Assembly (NCBI GenBank): GCA_021849295.1 | Contig: JAJZTA010000003.1 | Location: forward strand, 89,497-153,496 | Length of the DNA stretch: 64,000 bases | Source: Pseudomonadota bacterium | GTDB taxonomy: Bacteria > Pseudomonadota > Alphaproteobacteria > Micavibrionales > UBA2020 | Direction of reading: 5' to 3' | Shown here: in pieces, positions 17,531-28,239 of the stretch | Position numbering within the stretch: the first letter of the stretch is position 1 | Layout: every line of letters begins with the position of its first letter | The notes under the pieces: generated by a model | What the model was told of the DNA's origin: nothing | What the model saw: only the letters and a program-made list of their open reading frames with translations | Databases searched by the model: none | Translations under genes and position numbers: made by a program

Positions 17531-18547
17531 ATGAAAAAATCACTGGTGCAGGAATTCAACGCAACATCCGCAGCCGCGCAAGCGGCCTTTCCCAGGCAGC
17601 TGGAGCGGCTGGTCGTTTTGCTGGTGCCGACGTCGGATACGCCGGTTTACGTGGCTCCAGCCGTTGCCCGCACACTGAGCAAAAATATCTCAAGCGTGAA
17701 GAACGCCGTTGCAAGGTTTTCTTACAAGATGCAGAAGCAAGGCTGGGCCGGATTTGCGAACAGAAGCGAATATGTGGGCGGCGCGAACGTCAACCTGATC
17801 GCCCTCAAAGGAAACCTGCCGGGCACCTTTTACAAGAGCTGCACGAAAGAGATGCGCGAGCTTTTCGTGCTCGACCACGAGTTGGGGCATCACGTGACCA
17901 AAAAAGGAAACGGCTGGTATAGCGGCGAGATGAAGGAAAGCTCCGCCGACGCCTTCGCCGTGCTGCGCCATGTCCAGCGCTTCGGCAAAGATACGCTCTT
18001 TATCAAAAGGCGCGGCAACATTGTGGCGAAGAATATCGTCTTGCACGGCGATACCGCGCATTACACGACGGATACGATTCATGGCGCCCTGAAGGTTGCC
18101 GCAGAGCGCGACATTTCAAAACTTTCACTGGAGGAGACCGCCGCGCTGGCGCAGGAAATCGCCGATGACACCGTTCTGGATGTAAAAACGGGCCTCAAAG
18201 TCCGTCAGGCCTATTTTCCTGTCTATCAGGCCTGCCGTCAGCAGATCGGCGGTGTTTATGAAGTTGTCGATAAAATTTGCGAGCGCGACGGCAAGGCCTA
18301 TGACCTTTTCTGCCGCAAGACCGTCGCCGTGATGCGGGCGCATGCGTCCGATGCCGACATTTTCAGGGCGGGCAAGCGCTTCCTCGCAGGCTATCCGCCC
18401 TTCGTGAAATTCATGAAGAAGCAGGCGAAAACGGACGCGTTCTATAAAGACGCGCTGGATTTCCTCGCCAAAGGGCCGCAGATGCCCGTCAACGACGACA
18501 AACCGCCCGTCCGCGCGCCGCAGCGTCCGCAAATCGTCTACAAATAA
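17531..18547 (+). CDS. Predicted HEXXH metalloprotease, tandem paralogue B
   Basis: A 338-residue protein collinear with paralogue A along its whole length. The zinc motif HELGH is at residues 116-120 and the putative third ligand Glu136 lies in KESSADAFA. Other conserved stretches are AAFP-QLERL-VLLVPTS near the N-terminus, YTTDTI in the middle and HASDADIFRAGKRFL near residue 275. The C-terminal 25 residues are Pro-rich and differ from A. GGGAGC precedes the ATG by a few bases. It forms a likely two-gene transcript with paralogue C, 9 bases downstream. Confidence 0.7.
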   Translation: MKKSLVQEFNATSAAAQAAFPRQLERLVVLLVPTSDTPVYVAPAVARTLSKNISSVKNAVARFSYKMQKQGWAGFANRSEYVGGANVNLIALKGNLPGTFYKSCTKEMRELFVLDHELGHHVTKKGNGWYSGEMKESSADAFAVLRHVQRFGKDTLFIKRRGNIVAKNIVLHGDTAHYTTDTIHGALKVAAERDISKLSLEETAALAQEIADDTVLDVKTGLKVRQAYFPVYQACRQQIGGVYEVVDKICERDGKAYDLFCRKTVAVMRAHASDADIFRAGKRFLAGYPPFVKFMKKQAKTDAFYKDALDFLAKGPQMPVNDDKPPVRAPQRPQIVYK

Positions 18548-18556
18548 GGATCCCGC

Positions 18557-19552
18557 ATGACACACCCCGCAAAAAAAAATGTCGAGCCCGTTTTTGATTT
18601 CGACGCCGAGGTGGCGCGGGTGTGGCGCGATTTTCCGCAGGTGAAAAACAAGGTCATCTTTTTCGACGCCTGCCATGATGCGCGCCTCGTCTATCCCGAA
18701 ACGGGCGCGGAAAGGGAAGTCATAGAAAAATTTGTGAAAAGTTTCGATGCTAAACACATAATGAAATCCGCTTTTGACCGCTGGGGGGAGAAAAATTCTT
18801 TTTGCCAGCCGCTGGGCGCCGGCATGCGTCTGCTGTATATCCTGATGGAAAAGCACCCTTACGACAAAATTTCGCCGCGCGCGCCGCAGGCGCAGGAGAC
18901 GGCGTTCGTTTTCGACCACGAGCTCGGCCATGCCATCATTCCCGGCGCGGACGTTCCGACCAACAGATCCGAGTGTTTCGCCGACGCCTATGCCACCATC
19001 CGCCATTTGCAGCGCTTCGGGGCGGATTCGCCCACTATCGGCCATGTCGTGAACAACCGGTCCTTTGATCTTGTGTTCAGGGAGGACTGGTACGGGCGCT
19101 CGCACTTTACCAGCGCCGTGACCGAGAAAATCCTCGCCCGCCGCCACAAGATCGACTGGAATAAGCTCTCGCCGCAGCGCACGGCGGATCTGGCGCGGAA
19201 GTTCGCGCTGGAGTATGAAATGGCCTCCGAAGCCCTGACCATGCTCGAAAAGGATTTCCAGCCGTTGCACAAAAAAGCCGAGAGCATCGCCAAAGGCGAC
19301 ACGACGCCGCTGAAGGAACTCGCGGAAAAAGTCTTGTCCACGGAGTCGTCCGACGTCTTCAAATACGGGGCAAACGCGCTGGCGCTTTATGTCGATCAGC
19401 GCACGGCGGATACGGTCCTGCAGGGCACCTATTGGAATAAAGTGCGTAAAAAACTGGTCAAAAGGAGCAAGGCTTTCAACCGTTATGGTGCGCCATCCCT
19501 CAGAAAAATGCTTATGAAAAAAATTTCCTCTCCATTTAGGGGGAAGATTTAA
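18557..19552 (+). CDS. Predicted HEXXH metalloprotease, tandem paralogue C
   Basis: A 331-residue diverged relative of A and B: the zinc motif HELGH (residues 121-125, FDHELGHAI) and SECFADAYA with Glu139 are kept, as is ATIRHLQRFG after it, while flanking sequence has drifted strongly. No signal peptide. A good AAGGA lies 6 bases before the ATG. Conservation of both putative ligand motifs in a distant copy supports real enzymatic function. The C-terminus is Lys/Arg-rich. Function and substrate are unknown. Confidence 0.68.
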   Translation: MTHPAKKNVEPVFDFDAEVARVWRDFPQVKNKVIFFDACHDARLVYPETGAEREVIEKFVKSFDAKHIMKSAFDRWGEKNSFCQPLGAGMRLLYILMEKHPYDKISPRAPQAQETAFVFDHELGHAIIPGADVPTNRSECFADAYATIRHLQRFGADSPTIGHVVNNRSFDLVFREDWYGRSHFTSAVTEKILARRHKIDWNKLSPQRTADLARKFALEYEMASEALTMLEKDFQPLHKKAESIAKGDTTPLKELAEKVLSTESSDVFKYGANALALYVDQRTADTVLQGTYWNKVRKKLVKRSKAFNRYGAPSLRKMLMKKISSPFRGKI

Positions 19553-19570
19553 AAGCCCCGTTGTTATAGA

Positions 19571-19599
19571 CTCCTGAATCGGAAACTCGGTTTCAGGAG
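19571..19599 (+). promoter_or_regulatory. Hairpin covering the Shine-Dalgarno of the acyl-CoA dehydrogenase
   Basis: CTCCTGAA (19571-19578) is perfectly complementary to TTCAGGAG (19592-19599). The 3' arm contains AGGAG, the Shine-Dalgarno sequence 8 bases ahead of the ATG at 19608, and the 5' arm is an anti-Shine-Dalgarno. No T-run follows, so it is not a terminator. It is a candidate for translational control. Confidence 0.55.
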
Positions 19600-19607
19600 C
19601 CCCCCAC

Positions 19608-21446
19608 ATGCCCAGCTACAAAGCCCCCCTCGATGATATGCGGTTCGTTTTGAACGAAGTGCTGGATGTAGCGCAATTGTCGCGCATTCCGGACTTCTCG
19701 CAGGTCGACAAGCCGACCATCAACCAGTTCCTCGAGGAAATCGCCAAGATGGCGGAAGACGTGCTGTTCCCGCTCAACGCCACGGGCGACCGCGAGGGCT
19801 GCGTCCACGACCGCGAAACCAAAGCCGTCAAAACGCCGACGGGCTTCAAAGATGCCTACAAGCAATTTTGCGAAGCGGGGCTGACCGGTTTCGCCTGCGA
19901 TCCGAAATTCGGCGGCCTCGGCATGCCAATCGTTTTGAACACGGCCTTGAGCGAGATGTTCTGCTCGGCGAACCTTTCTTTCGGCATGTATCCGGGCCTG
20001 AGCCACGGCGCCTACAACGCGCTGCACGAATACGGCACGGACGAGCAGAAGAACACCTACCTGCCCAAGCTGGTCTCCGGCGAATGGTCGGGGACGATGT
20101 GCCTGACCGAACCGCAATGCGGCACGGACTTGGGGCTTATCAAAACAAAAGCGGTGAAAAACGCCGACGGATCATACGCCATCAGCGGCACGAAGATTTT
20201 CATTTCCGCGGGCGAGCACGACCTGACGGAAAACATCTGCCACCTCGTGCTGGCGAAGATCGAGGCGCCGGACACGCCCGCCGGCATCAAGGGCATCAGC
20301 CTGTTCATCGTGCCGAAGCTTTTGCCCGAAGGCATGGCGCACAACAATGTCACTTGCGGCCGCATCGAAGAAAAAATGGGCATCCACGGCAATTCCACCT
20401 GCGAGATGAACTTCGACGGCGCGAAAGGCTGGCTCGTGGGCGAGCCGCATAAAGGCATGAAGGCGATGTTCGTGATGATGAACGAGGCGCGGCTCGGCGT
20501 CGGCCTGCAGGGCTTGGGCCTGAGCGAAGTCGCCTATCAGAACGGCCTCAATTACGCGCTCGAGCGCGTGCAAAGCCCGCCGATCGACCAGAAAGGCGAA
20601 CATGTTTCCGTCACCATCATCAACCATCCGGACGTGCGGCGCGAGCTTTTGAGCATCAAGGCCGCCGTCGAAGGCGAGCGCATGCTGGCCTACTGGCTCT
20701 CGATGCAACTCGACATCTCGCAAAAAGATCCTGACGAAGCCGCGCGCGCAAAGGCCAAGGCGTTCGTCGATCTGCTCACCCCCATCGTCAAGGCGCATTT
20801 CACCGACAACGCGGTGGAGAACACCAACTCGGCGATACAGGTCTTCGGCGGGCACGGCTATATCAAAGAACACGGCATGGAACAGTTCAACCGCGACGCG
20901 CGCATCACCCGCCTTTACGAGGGCACCAACGGCATTCAGGGGCTCGACCTCATCGGCAGAAAGGTTTTGAAAGAGAATCTCCTGCCGGGTTATCTGCGTT
21001 TGCTGCTGCAAGACCTGATCGCGGCGAAAAAGAACGGCGTTTCCCTCTGCCTGCTCTGGCCCGTGGCGCGCAGAGCGTGGACGCTGCGCTGGATCGCAAT
21101 GAAATTGCGCCTGCGCGCGCTGTTCGGCACGCTGTTGCGGCGCATGGCTTTCATGCGCGACGCGGCGGGCATGTCGACCGACTATTGCAAGCTGATGAGC
21201 CTCGTCGTGATCGGTCACATGTGGGTGAAAATGGCGGATACGGCGACGCAAAAGCTCGCCGCCAATCCCGAAGGCGGTGTGCGGGACTTTTACGAGACAA
21301 AAATCAAGACCGCGCGTTTTTACATGAAGAAGGTCATGCCGCAGGCGGCGGCCTACAGCGGGGCGATCGGCGGCGGCACAAAGGCGCTGATGGACATTCC
21401 CGCCGACAAGTTCGCCCATGCGCAAACGACGATTGGGGCTGAATGA
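19608..21446 (+). CDS. Acyl-CoA dehydrogenase (DmdC/AcdB-like, long form)
   Basis: A 612-residue FAD flavoprotein of the large acyl-CoA dehydrogenase subgroup that includes 3-methylmercaptopropionyl-CoA dehydrogenase. The start MPSYKAPLDDMRFVLNEVL is typical. MCLTEPQCGTDLGLIKTKA and ISGTKIFISAGEHDL form the FAD/substrate site, and TRLYEGTNGIQGLDLIGRK carries the probable catalytic Glu. The C-terminal extra domain (about 460-612) is Arg-rich and less conserved. The substrate cannot be told; a general fatty-acid role is as likely as DMSP breakdown. Its stop overlaps the start of the asmA-like gene. Confidence 0.85.
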   Translation: MPSYKAPLDDMRFVLNEVLDVAQLSRIPDFSQVDKPTINQFLEEIAKMAEDVLFPLNATGDREGCVHDRETKAVKTPTGFKDAYKQFCEAGLTGFACDPKFGGLGMPIVLNTALSEMFCSANLSFGMYPGLSHGAYNALHEYGTDEQKNTYLPKLVSGEWSGTMCLTEPQCGTDLGLIKTKAVKNADGSYAISGTKIFISAGEHDLTENICHLVLAKIEAPDTPAGIKGISLFIVPKLLPEGMAHNNVTCGRIEEKMGIHGNSTCEMNFDGAKGWLVGEPHKGMKAMFVMMNEARLGVGLQGLGLSEVAYQNGLNYALERVQSPPIDQKGEHVSVTIINHPDVRRELLSIKAAVEGERMLAYWLSMQLDISQKDPDEAARAKAKAFVDLLTPIVKAHFTDNAVENTNSAIQVFGGHGYIKEHGMEQFNRDARITRLYEGTNGIQGLDLIGRKVLKENLLPGYLRLLLQDLIAAKKNGVSLCLLWPVARRAWTLRWIAMKLRLRALFGTLLRRMAFMRDAAGMSTDYCKLMSLVVIGHMWVKMADTATQKLAANPEGGVRDFYETKIKTARFYMKKVMPQAAAYSGAIGGGTKALMDIPADKFAHAQTTIGAE

Positions 21447-23440
21447 TGAAAAAATTACTCAAAGGACTCCTCTGGCTTTTCGTTGGCGTTATCGTCCTGA
21501 GCTTTGCCGCCGCGCTCGCGCTGCCGCATTTCGTGCCGATGTCGAAGGTCGAGGCTCTGGTCAAACAGAAAGTGCGCGAAGCGACGGGGCGCGACCTTGC
21601 GTTCAAGGGCGCGAAATTCGTCTTCTGGCCGGATGTCGGCGTGCGTCTCACCGATGTTTCGTTCAGCAACCCCGCCTGGGCGCGGCAGAAGAACATGGTC
21701 GCGCTGGGCGAGGCGGACGTCGCGCTGGCGGTGCAGCCGCTCTTGAACAAGCAGATCGTCGTCAAACGTTTCATCCTGAACGCGCCGGACATCGACCTTG
21801 AAGTTTCCAAAGACGGACAGAGAAACTGGGATTTCTCCAAGGTCGCTCCCGCCAAGCCGGCGGAGACGGCGCAGAAAAGCCAGCCGCAGGAAACCATCCC
21901 CGCACAGGCGCAGCAGTTCAAGTTCCATTTCGGGCAGATGCGCATCGACAAGGGCAGGCTGGTTTTTACCGACATGCAGAAGGGGCAAACCGTGCGCCTT
22001 TCAGATGTCGACGTGAATGTCAAATGGCCGGAGCCGGAAAGCCCGCTGCATATCGACGGCGCGCTGACCTATAAGGGCAAGCGCATCACTCTGGCGCTCG
22101 ATCTCGACCGGCCGATGGACTTTCTCGCGCACAAGGAGAGCAACGGGCAGGCCAGCATGAAAGCCGATGATTTCAGCGTCAAGACGCACGGCGCCTATGC
22201 CGCGCAAGGCCTCTTCTTCAACGGTACGGTGGATGCGGATATGCCGGATCTCGCCTCCGTGTTGACGTGGATCCGCGGCGACGAGAAGAAGCTGCCCTTC
22301 CGCACGATGGCCTTCAAGGGCGATGCGGGGCTGTCGGCAACGGGGCTGACCTTGCAAAAGGCGGCGCTGTCGCTGGACGACGTGCAGGCGAAGGGAGATG
22401 CGAGCGTGAGCTTCGCCAATAAGCCGGAAATCGTCGCGCGCCTGTCCCTGAACAAGCTCGATCTCGACCGTTTCACCGGCGGCAAAACCGCAAACGCGGC
22501 AAACGGCGGCGCGGGAGAACAGGCCGCCGCGCAAAGAGGCTGGGATACGACGCCGCTCGATTTCTCGGGACTGAAGGCGGTCAATGCCGACCTGCGACTA
22601 GACACGCAAGGCTTCACGCTGCGCGGCATCGCCGTCGGGCCTTCGGTGCTGACGGTGAAGCTGCAAAACGGCCTGTTGAAATTCTCCTCGTCCGACGCCA
22701 CGCTGCTCGGCGGGCGTTTTTCGTCCGGTCTGGCGCTGGACGCCGCGCGCGCCGTGCCGGCGATGTCGTTCGCTTTCAATATGTCCGGCGTGGAGGCGCA
22801 GCCTATTCTGGCGACCTTCGCGCACTTTAAAAAGCTGAGCGGCACGGCGACGGCGCACGTCGACGTGACGGCGTCGGGCGACAGCCAGAAGGCGGTGATC
22901 TCCAGCCTCGCGGGCAAGGGAGACTTCGACTTCAAAAACGGCGAGCTCAAGGGCATCGACATGGTCAGGATCGCCCAGTTGGTGCAGGCGCATTCCTCCA
23001 ACACGAGCGTGGGCGCGGGCACGACGAAGTTCGTCGACATGACTGGCACTTTCACGATATCCCGAGGCGTCGCCTCCAACAACGATCTGAAAGTCGAAGG
23101 CGCCGTGTTGCGTGCGACGGGGCACGGAACCATCGACCTGCCGCAAAAATACATCCGCTACCGCGTCACGCCCGTGCTGCTCGCGGGGCAGCAGACGGCG
23201 GCGGGGCAGGCGGGCGGCCAGCAGCAAAGCGCGTCCGGCCTCACCGTGCCGGTCAATATCAGCGGGCCGTTCGACCATATCAGGGTCATCCCCGATTTCG
23301 CAGCCGCCATCGGCGGGATTGTCGCCAATCCCTCGAACGCGCGGCAGACCATCAAAAACATCAGAAACAACTTCAAACAGAATCCCGTCGGCACGCTGGA
23401 AAACCTGCTGGGCAACGGCGGGCTGTTCGGACGCCGCTAA
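21443..23440 (+). CDS. AsmA family envelope protein
   Basis: A 665-residue protein with one N-terminal transmembrane helix (about residues 7-27) followed by a large periplasmic region. The AsmA start (VKQKVREATGRDLAFKG, then VRLTDVSFSNPAWA) and the C-terminal AsmA_2-type part (ISGPFDHIRVIPDF) are present. AsmA-like proteins are bridge-like lipid-transfer proteins or modulators of outer-membrane assembly. Two adjacent ATGs occur at 21443 and 21446; the first overlaps the previous stop. Confidence 0.85.
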   Translation: MMKKLLKGLLWLFVGVIVLSFAAALALPHFVPMSKVEALVKQKVREATGRDLAFKGAKFVFWPDVGVRLTDVSFSNPAWARQKNMVALGEADVALAVQPLLNKQIVVKRFILNAPDIDLEVSKDGQRNWDFSKVAPAKPAETAQKSQPQETIPAQAQQFKFHFGQMRIDKGRLVFTDMQKGQTVRLSDVDVNVKWPEPESPLHIDGALTYKGKRITLALDLDRPMDFLAHKESNGQASMKADDFSVKTHGAYAAQGLFFNGTVDADMPDLASVLTWIRGDEKKLPFRTMAFKGDAGLSATGLTLQKAALSLDDVQAKGDASVSFANKPEIVARLSLNKLDLDRFTGGKTANAANGGAGEQAAAQRGWDTTPLDFSGLKAVNADLRLDTQGFTLRGIAVGPSVLTVKLQNGLLKFSSSDATLLGGRFSSGLALDAARAVPAMSFAFNMSGVEAQPILATFAHFKKLSGTATAHVDVTASGDSQKAVISSLAGKGDFDFKNGELKGIDMVRIAQLVQAHSSNTSVGAGTTKFVDMTGTFTISRGVASNNDLKVEGAVLRATGHGTIDLPQKYIRYRVTPVLLAGQQTAAGQAGGQQQSASGLTVPVNISGPFDHIRVIPDFAAAIGGIVANPSNARQTIKNIRNNFKQNPVGTLENLLGNGGLFGRR

Positions 23441-23466
23441 CACTAAAACCAAAGGAAGACACAACG

Positions 23467-24774
<1,308 letters not shown>

Positions 24775-24823
24775 AAAATATTCAATAAAATCAATAAAAT
24801 ATAATATGTTACGGAATTTTTAT

Positions 24824-24852
24824 TTGACAATTCCATAACCATTGATTATACA
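24824..24852 (+). promoter_or_regulatory. Sigma-70-type promoter of the small secreted protein gene
   Basis: TTGACA (24824-24829), a 17-base spacer, and TATACA (24847-24852) form an almost consensus housekeeping promoter. It precedes the GGAGG and start codon of the gene at 24900 by a 5' leader of about 40 bases. The upstream 40 bases are A/T-rich and could act as an UP element. Confidence 0.75.
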
Positions 24853-24899
24853 TATTTCGCCTACGTATATGTAGCAATCAATCAATGGAGGACTGGAGA

Positions 24900-25166
24900 A
24901 TGAAAAACGTATCGAAATTGTGTGTGGCTTTCGCCCTCGTCGCGGCTTGCAGCGGAACGGCCATGGCGGCCGGAACTCCGTGCTTTACGGATCAAGCCAA
25001 CAACGTCAAGGTTTGCGCGACGGAAACCAAAGCCGGCGGCCCGCTCTTTACGGCTGAAAAGGCGCAAGTGACCAACCTCAAGACCGGCAAGACGACCAAC
25101 CAAAAGGCCGTGATCGTGCTGAACAAGCAAGGTCAGGCGACGGGGTATATCCTCAAGGCGAACTAA
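24900..25166 (+). CDS. Small secreted protein of unknown function
   Basis: An 88-residue protein with a clear Sec signal peptide (MKNVSKLCVAFALVAA, cleavage probably after TAMA at about residue 23). The mature part of about 65 residues has two cysteines ten residues apart (CFTDQANNVKVC) that could form a disulfide, and repeated Lys/Thr-rich strands. No family is recognised. The start follows GGAGG by 8 bases; an in-frame ATG at 24885 is rejected because it overlaps that site. It is a single-gene unit, with a strong promoter and a terminator on either side, suggesting high expression. Confidence 0.75.
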   Translation: MKNVSKLCVAFALVAACSGTAMAAGTPCFTDQANNVKVCATETKAGGPLFTAEKAQVTNLKTGKTTNQKAVIVLNKQGQATGYILKAN

Positions 25167-25180
25167 GCCTTACTGACTTT

Positions 25181-25215
25181 AAAAAAAGCGTCGGCATAGG
25201 CCGGCGCTTTTTTTT
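25181..25215 (+). terminator. Rho-independent terminator
   Basis: AAAAGCGTCGGC pairs with GCCGGCGCTTTT around a 4-base loop, with one G-T pair, and a run of eight Ts follows. It ends the small secreted protein transcript. Confidence 0.85.
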
Positions 25216-25231
25216 ATGCTATCGTCCTTTT

Positions 25232-25948
25232 ATGCATGAATGGCAAGACGAAGGCATTGTTCTTTCCGTGCGCGGACACGGCGAAAACGGCGGCGTAGTA
25301 TCGCTGCTGACGCGCGCTCACGGCCGCGCGATGGGATATATATTCGGCGCGACATCCTCCAAGATGCGCGGCGTGTTGGAGCCGGGAAATCTCGTTGCCG
25401 TGCGCTGGCAGGCGAAATCTTCCGAACAACTGGGCAATTTCACGCTGGAGCTGGAGAAAAGCGCGGCGGCCGACGTGATGGACGACCCGGTCAAGCTCAC
25501 CGCCATGCAGTCCGCTTGCATCCTCGCGGACAAGACGCTGCCGGAGCGCGAAAACCACCCCGGCGTATTCGAGGGCACCAAGGCGCTGATGGCGTCCTTC
25601 GCCACCGACATCTGGGCGCCGACCTATATCTATTGGGAGATCGGGCTCTTGCGCGAACTCGGTTTCGGCCTTGATCTCTCGAAATGCGCCGCGACCGGCG
25701 CTGTGGATAACCTGATCTACGTCAGCCCGAAATCCGGCTGCGCGGTTTCCGCGGCGGCGGGCGAGGTTTACAAGGAACGGCTGCTCAGCCTGCCGGCGTT
25801 TTTGCGGGGAAGCGGGGATTTTGCCGCGCCCGACATCCTCGACGGGCTGAAACTGACGGGGCATTTCCTCCGCCACCGCGTTTTCGCTTTGTCGAACAGC
25901 GACTTGCCCGAGTCGCGCCTGCGGCTGGAAGAAAAATTTAGAGCCTAG
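25232..25948 (+). CDS. recO: DNA repair protein RecO
   Basis: A 238-residue RecO. The OB-fold start [21 protein letters not shown] is followed by [15 protein letters not shown] and [16 protein letters not shown], the alphaproteobacterial form. RecO loads RecA at gaps with RecR (RecFOR pathway). The ATG lies only 17 bases after the preceding terminator and has no recognisable Shine-Dalgarno, so the message may be nearly leaderless. parC follows 32 bases downstream. Confidence 0.9.
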   Translation: MHEWQDEGIVLSVRGHGENGGVVSLLTRAHGRAMGYIFGATSSKMRGVLEPGNLVAVRWQAKSSEQLGNFTLELEKSAAADVMDDPVKLTAMQSACILADKTLPERENHPGVFEGTKALMASFATDIWAPTYIYWEIGLLRELGFGLDLSKCAATGAVDNLIYVSPKSGCAVSAAAGEVYKERLLSLPAFLRGSGDFAAPDILDGLKLTGHFLRHRVFALSNSDLPESRLRLEEKFRA

Positions 25949-25980
25949 TTTTTGGACGCAAAATGGGCTAAAAATCAACT

Positions 25981-28236
25981 ATGGCGAAGAAAAAAGACAC
26001 CAAAACCGCATTGGCGATGAACGTGCAGGATCGCGAGCTCGGCCCTGTCCTGAGCGAAAAATATCTCTCTTACGCGCTCTCGACGATCATGTCGCGCTCG
26101 CTGCCCGACGTGCGCGACGGCATGAAGCCCGTCCACCGCCGCGTGATTTACGCCATGATGCAGTTGTCTTTGAAGCCGGAAACCTCGCCGAAGAAATGTG
26201 CCCGCGTGGTCGGCGACGTCATCGGCAAGTTCCACCCGCACGGCGACCAGTCGGTTTACGACGCTCTGGTGCGTCTGGCTCAGGATTTCTCGGTGCGCTA
26301 TCCGCTGGTCGACGGGCAGGGCAACTTCGGCAACATCGACGGCGACAACGCCGCCGCCATGCGATACACCGAAGCGCGCATGACGCAGGTGGCGCAACTG
26401 CTGCTCGAAGGCATTGACGACGACGCGGTGGATTTTCGCGCGACCTACGACGGTGAGACTTTGGAACCGGTCGTGTTTCCCGCCAACTTTCCGAACTTGC
26501 TCGCCAACGGATCGTCCGGCATCGCTGTCGGCATGGCGACCTCCATCCCGCCGCACAACGTGGCCGAGCTGTGCGACGCTTTGGAAGTGCTGATCGACAA
26601 GCCCGATTGCACGGTCAAAGACCTGCTGAAACACGTCAAGGGGCCGGATTTCCCGACCGGCGGCATTCTGGTCGAGGACCGCGCCGCGATCGTCGAGGCT
26701 TACGAAACGGGACGCGGCAGCTTCCGCATGCGCGCCAAATGGCACAAGGAAGAACTGAAGAACGGCAACTGGCAGATCGTCGTCACCGAAATTCCCTATC
26801 AGGTGGTGAAGTCCCGGCTGATCGAGAAGATCGCCGATTTGATCGTGACGAAAAAAATTCCGTTCCTCGACGACGTCACGGACGAATCCGCCGAGGATAT
26901 CCGCATTGTTCTGACGCCGAAGAACAAGAGCATCGAAGCCGAACTGCTGATGGAGCAGATTTTCCGCCAGACGGACCTCGAGAGCCGCTTCGGCCTCAAC
27001 ATGAACGTGCTCGACGGCGGCACTGTGCCGCGCGTGATGAACCTGAAAGAGGTTTTGCAGGCCTTCGTCGATCACCGGCAGGAGGTTCTGGTGCGCCGCT
27101 CGAAGCACCGCCTTGCCCATATCGAGCACCGCCTCGAAGTTCTGGCGGGTTTGCTGATCGCCTATCTGAACATCGACGAAGTCATCAAGATCATCCGCGA
27201 GGAGGACGATCCCAAGGCGGAGATGATCAAAAAGTGGAAGCTGACGGACGTCCAGTGCGACGCGATCCTCAATATGCGTCTGCGCAGTTTGCGCAAGCTC
27301 GAGGAAATCGAGATCAAGACCGAGCACAAGGACCTGACCGCCGAGAAGGCCGATCTCGAGAAGCTGATCGCCAGCAAGTCGCGGCAGATGACGGCGATCA
27401 AGAAGCAGATCAAGGAACTTCACGAAGCCTTCGGCCTGAAAACTGCGCTCGGCGCGCGCCGCACCAAGATCGGCAAGGCCGTGGATACGGTGGATATTCC
27501 GGTCGACGCCTTTATCGAGAAAGAGCCGATCACCGTCATTTGCTCGGACAAGGGCTGGATTCGCGCGATGAAAGGCCACCTCGAGCCGGACAAGATCGCC
27601 TCCATTTCCTACAAAGAAGGCGACGGCGCGAAATTCGCCTTCCACGCAGAGACGACCGACAAGCTTATCGCCTTTGCCACCAACGGCAAGTTCTATACCA
27701 TCGGCGCGGACAAGCTCCCCCCCGGCCGCGGCTTCGGCGAGCCGGTGCGGCTGATGATCGACCTAGGCAACGAGGCGGATCTTATTACGCTCATGGTGCA
27801 TGAGCCGGAGCGCAAGTTGCTGGTTGCCGCGGACGACGGGCGCGGCTTCATCGTGCCGGAGCAGGAGATTTTGTCGCAGACCAAGAACGGCAAGCAATGC
27901 CTGCTGGTCAAAAAAGACGCGGAAGCGCGGGTTTGCACGGCCGTCACGGGCGATCACGTCGCCGTCATCGGAAAAAACCGCAAGCTTTTGATCTTCAAGC
28001 TGGACGAGATCCCCGAAATGTCGCGCGGCGTCGGCGTCATCCTGCAGCGCTACAAGGACGGGGGTCTTTCCGATGCCAAGACGTTCGTTCTCAAGGACGG
28101 TTTGAGCTGGCTGAGCGGCGGACGCGAGCGGGTCGAGAAAAAACTCAAGCCGTGGATCGGCCAGCGCGCGCAGGCGGGCATGCTGCCGCCCAACGGGTTT
28201 CCGCGCCAGCCGAAATTCGGCGGATCGTCTTCCTAA
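25981..28236 (+). CDS. parC: DNA topoisomerase IV subunit A
   Basis: A 751-residue type IIA topoisomerase subunit. [36 protein letters not shown] and the active-site Tyr in [10 protein letters not shown] are all in place, followed by tower and coiled-coil domains. A short beta-pinwheel C-terminal domain with fewer blades distinguishes it from GyrA. It decatenates daughter chromosomes with ParE (not in the window). The residue matching E. coli ParC Ser80 is Gln. No strong Shine-Dalgarno precedes the ATG. It converges on motB with 3 bases between. Confidence 0.92.
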   Translation: MAKKKDTKTALAMNVQDRELGPVLSEKYLSYALSTIMSRSLPDVRDGMKPVHRRVIYAMMQLSLKPETSPKKCARVVGDVIGKFHPHGDQSVYDALVRLAQDFSVRYPLVDGQGNFGNIDGDNAAAMRYTEARMTQVAQLLLEGIDDDAVDFRATYDGETLEPVVFPANFPNLLANGSSGIAVGMATSIPPHNVAELCDALEVLIDKPDCTVKDLLKHVKGPDFPTGGILVEDRAAIVEAYETGRGSFRMRAKWHKEELKNGNWQIVVTEIPYQVVKSRLIEKIADLIVTKKIPFLDDVTDESAEDIRIVLTPKNKSIEAELLMEQIFRQTDLESRFGLNMNVLDGGTVPRVMNLKEVLQAFVDHRQEVLVRRSKHRLAHIEHRLEVLAGLLIAYLNIDEVIKIIREEDDPKAEMIKKWKLTDVQCDAILNMRLRSLRKLEEIEIKTEHKDLTAEKADLEKLIASKSRQMTAIKKQIKELHEAFGLKTALGARRTKIGKAVDTVDIPVDAFIEKEPITVICSDKGWIRAMKGHLEPDKIASISYKEGDGAKFAFHAETTDKLIAFATNGKFYTIGADKLPPGRGFGEPVRLMIDLGNEADLITLMVHEPERKLLVAADDGRGFIVPEQEILSQTKNGKQCLLVKKDAEARVCTAVTGDHVAVIGKNRKLLIFKLDEIPEMSRGVGVILQRYKDGGLSDAKTFVLKDGLSWLSGGRERVEKKLKPWIGQRAQAGMLPPNGFPRQPKFGGSSS

Positions 28237-28239
28237 ACA

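Noticed and set aside
18125..19609. Long minus-strand frame of 494 codons opposite the metalloprotease genes
   Set aside because: It is an antisense shadow of high-GC coding sequence, spans two well-supported genes, has no ribosome site and is rich in Arg/Leu/Phe without a recognisable domain.
20960..21180. Possible compensated frameshift in the C-terminal part of the acyl-CoA dehydrogenase
   Set aside because: The stretch is Arg-rich and diverged, but the annotated frame is open throughout and resumes a conserved ending (STDYCKLMSLVVIGHMW); alternative frames give no better match.
25975..27645. 556-codon minus-strand frame opposite parC
   Set aside because: Antisense of a strongly conserved gene; composition is typical of GC-rich mirror frames.
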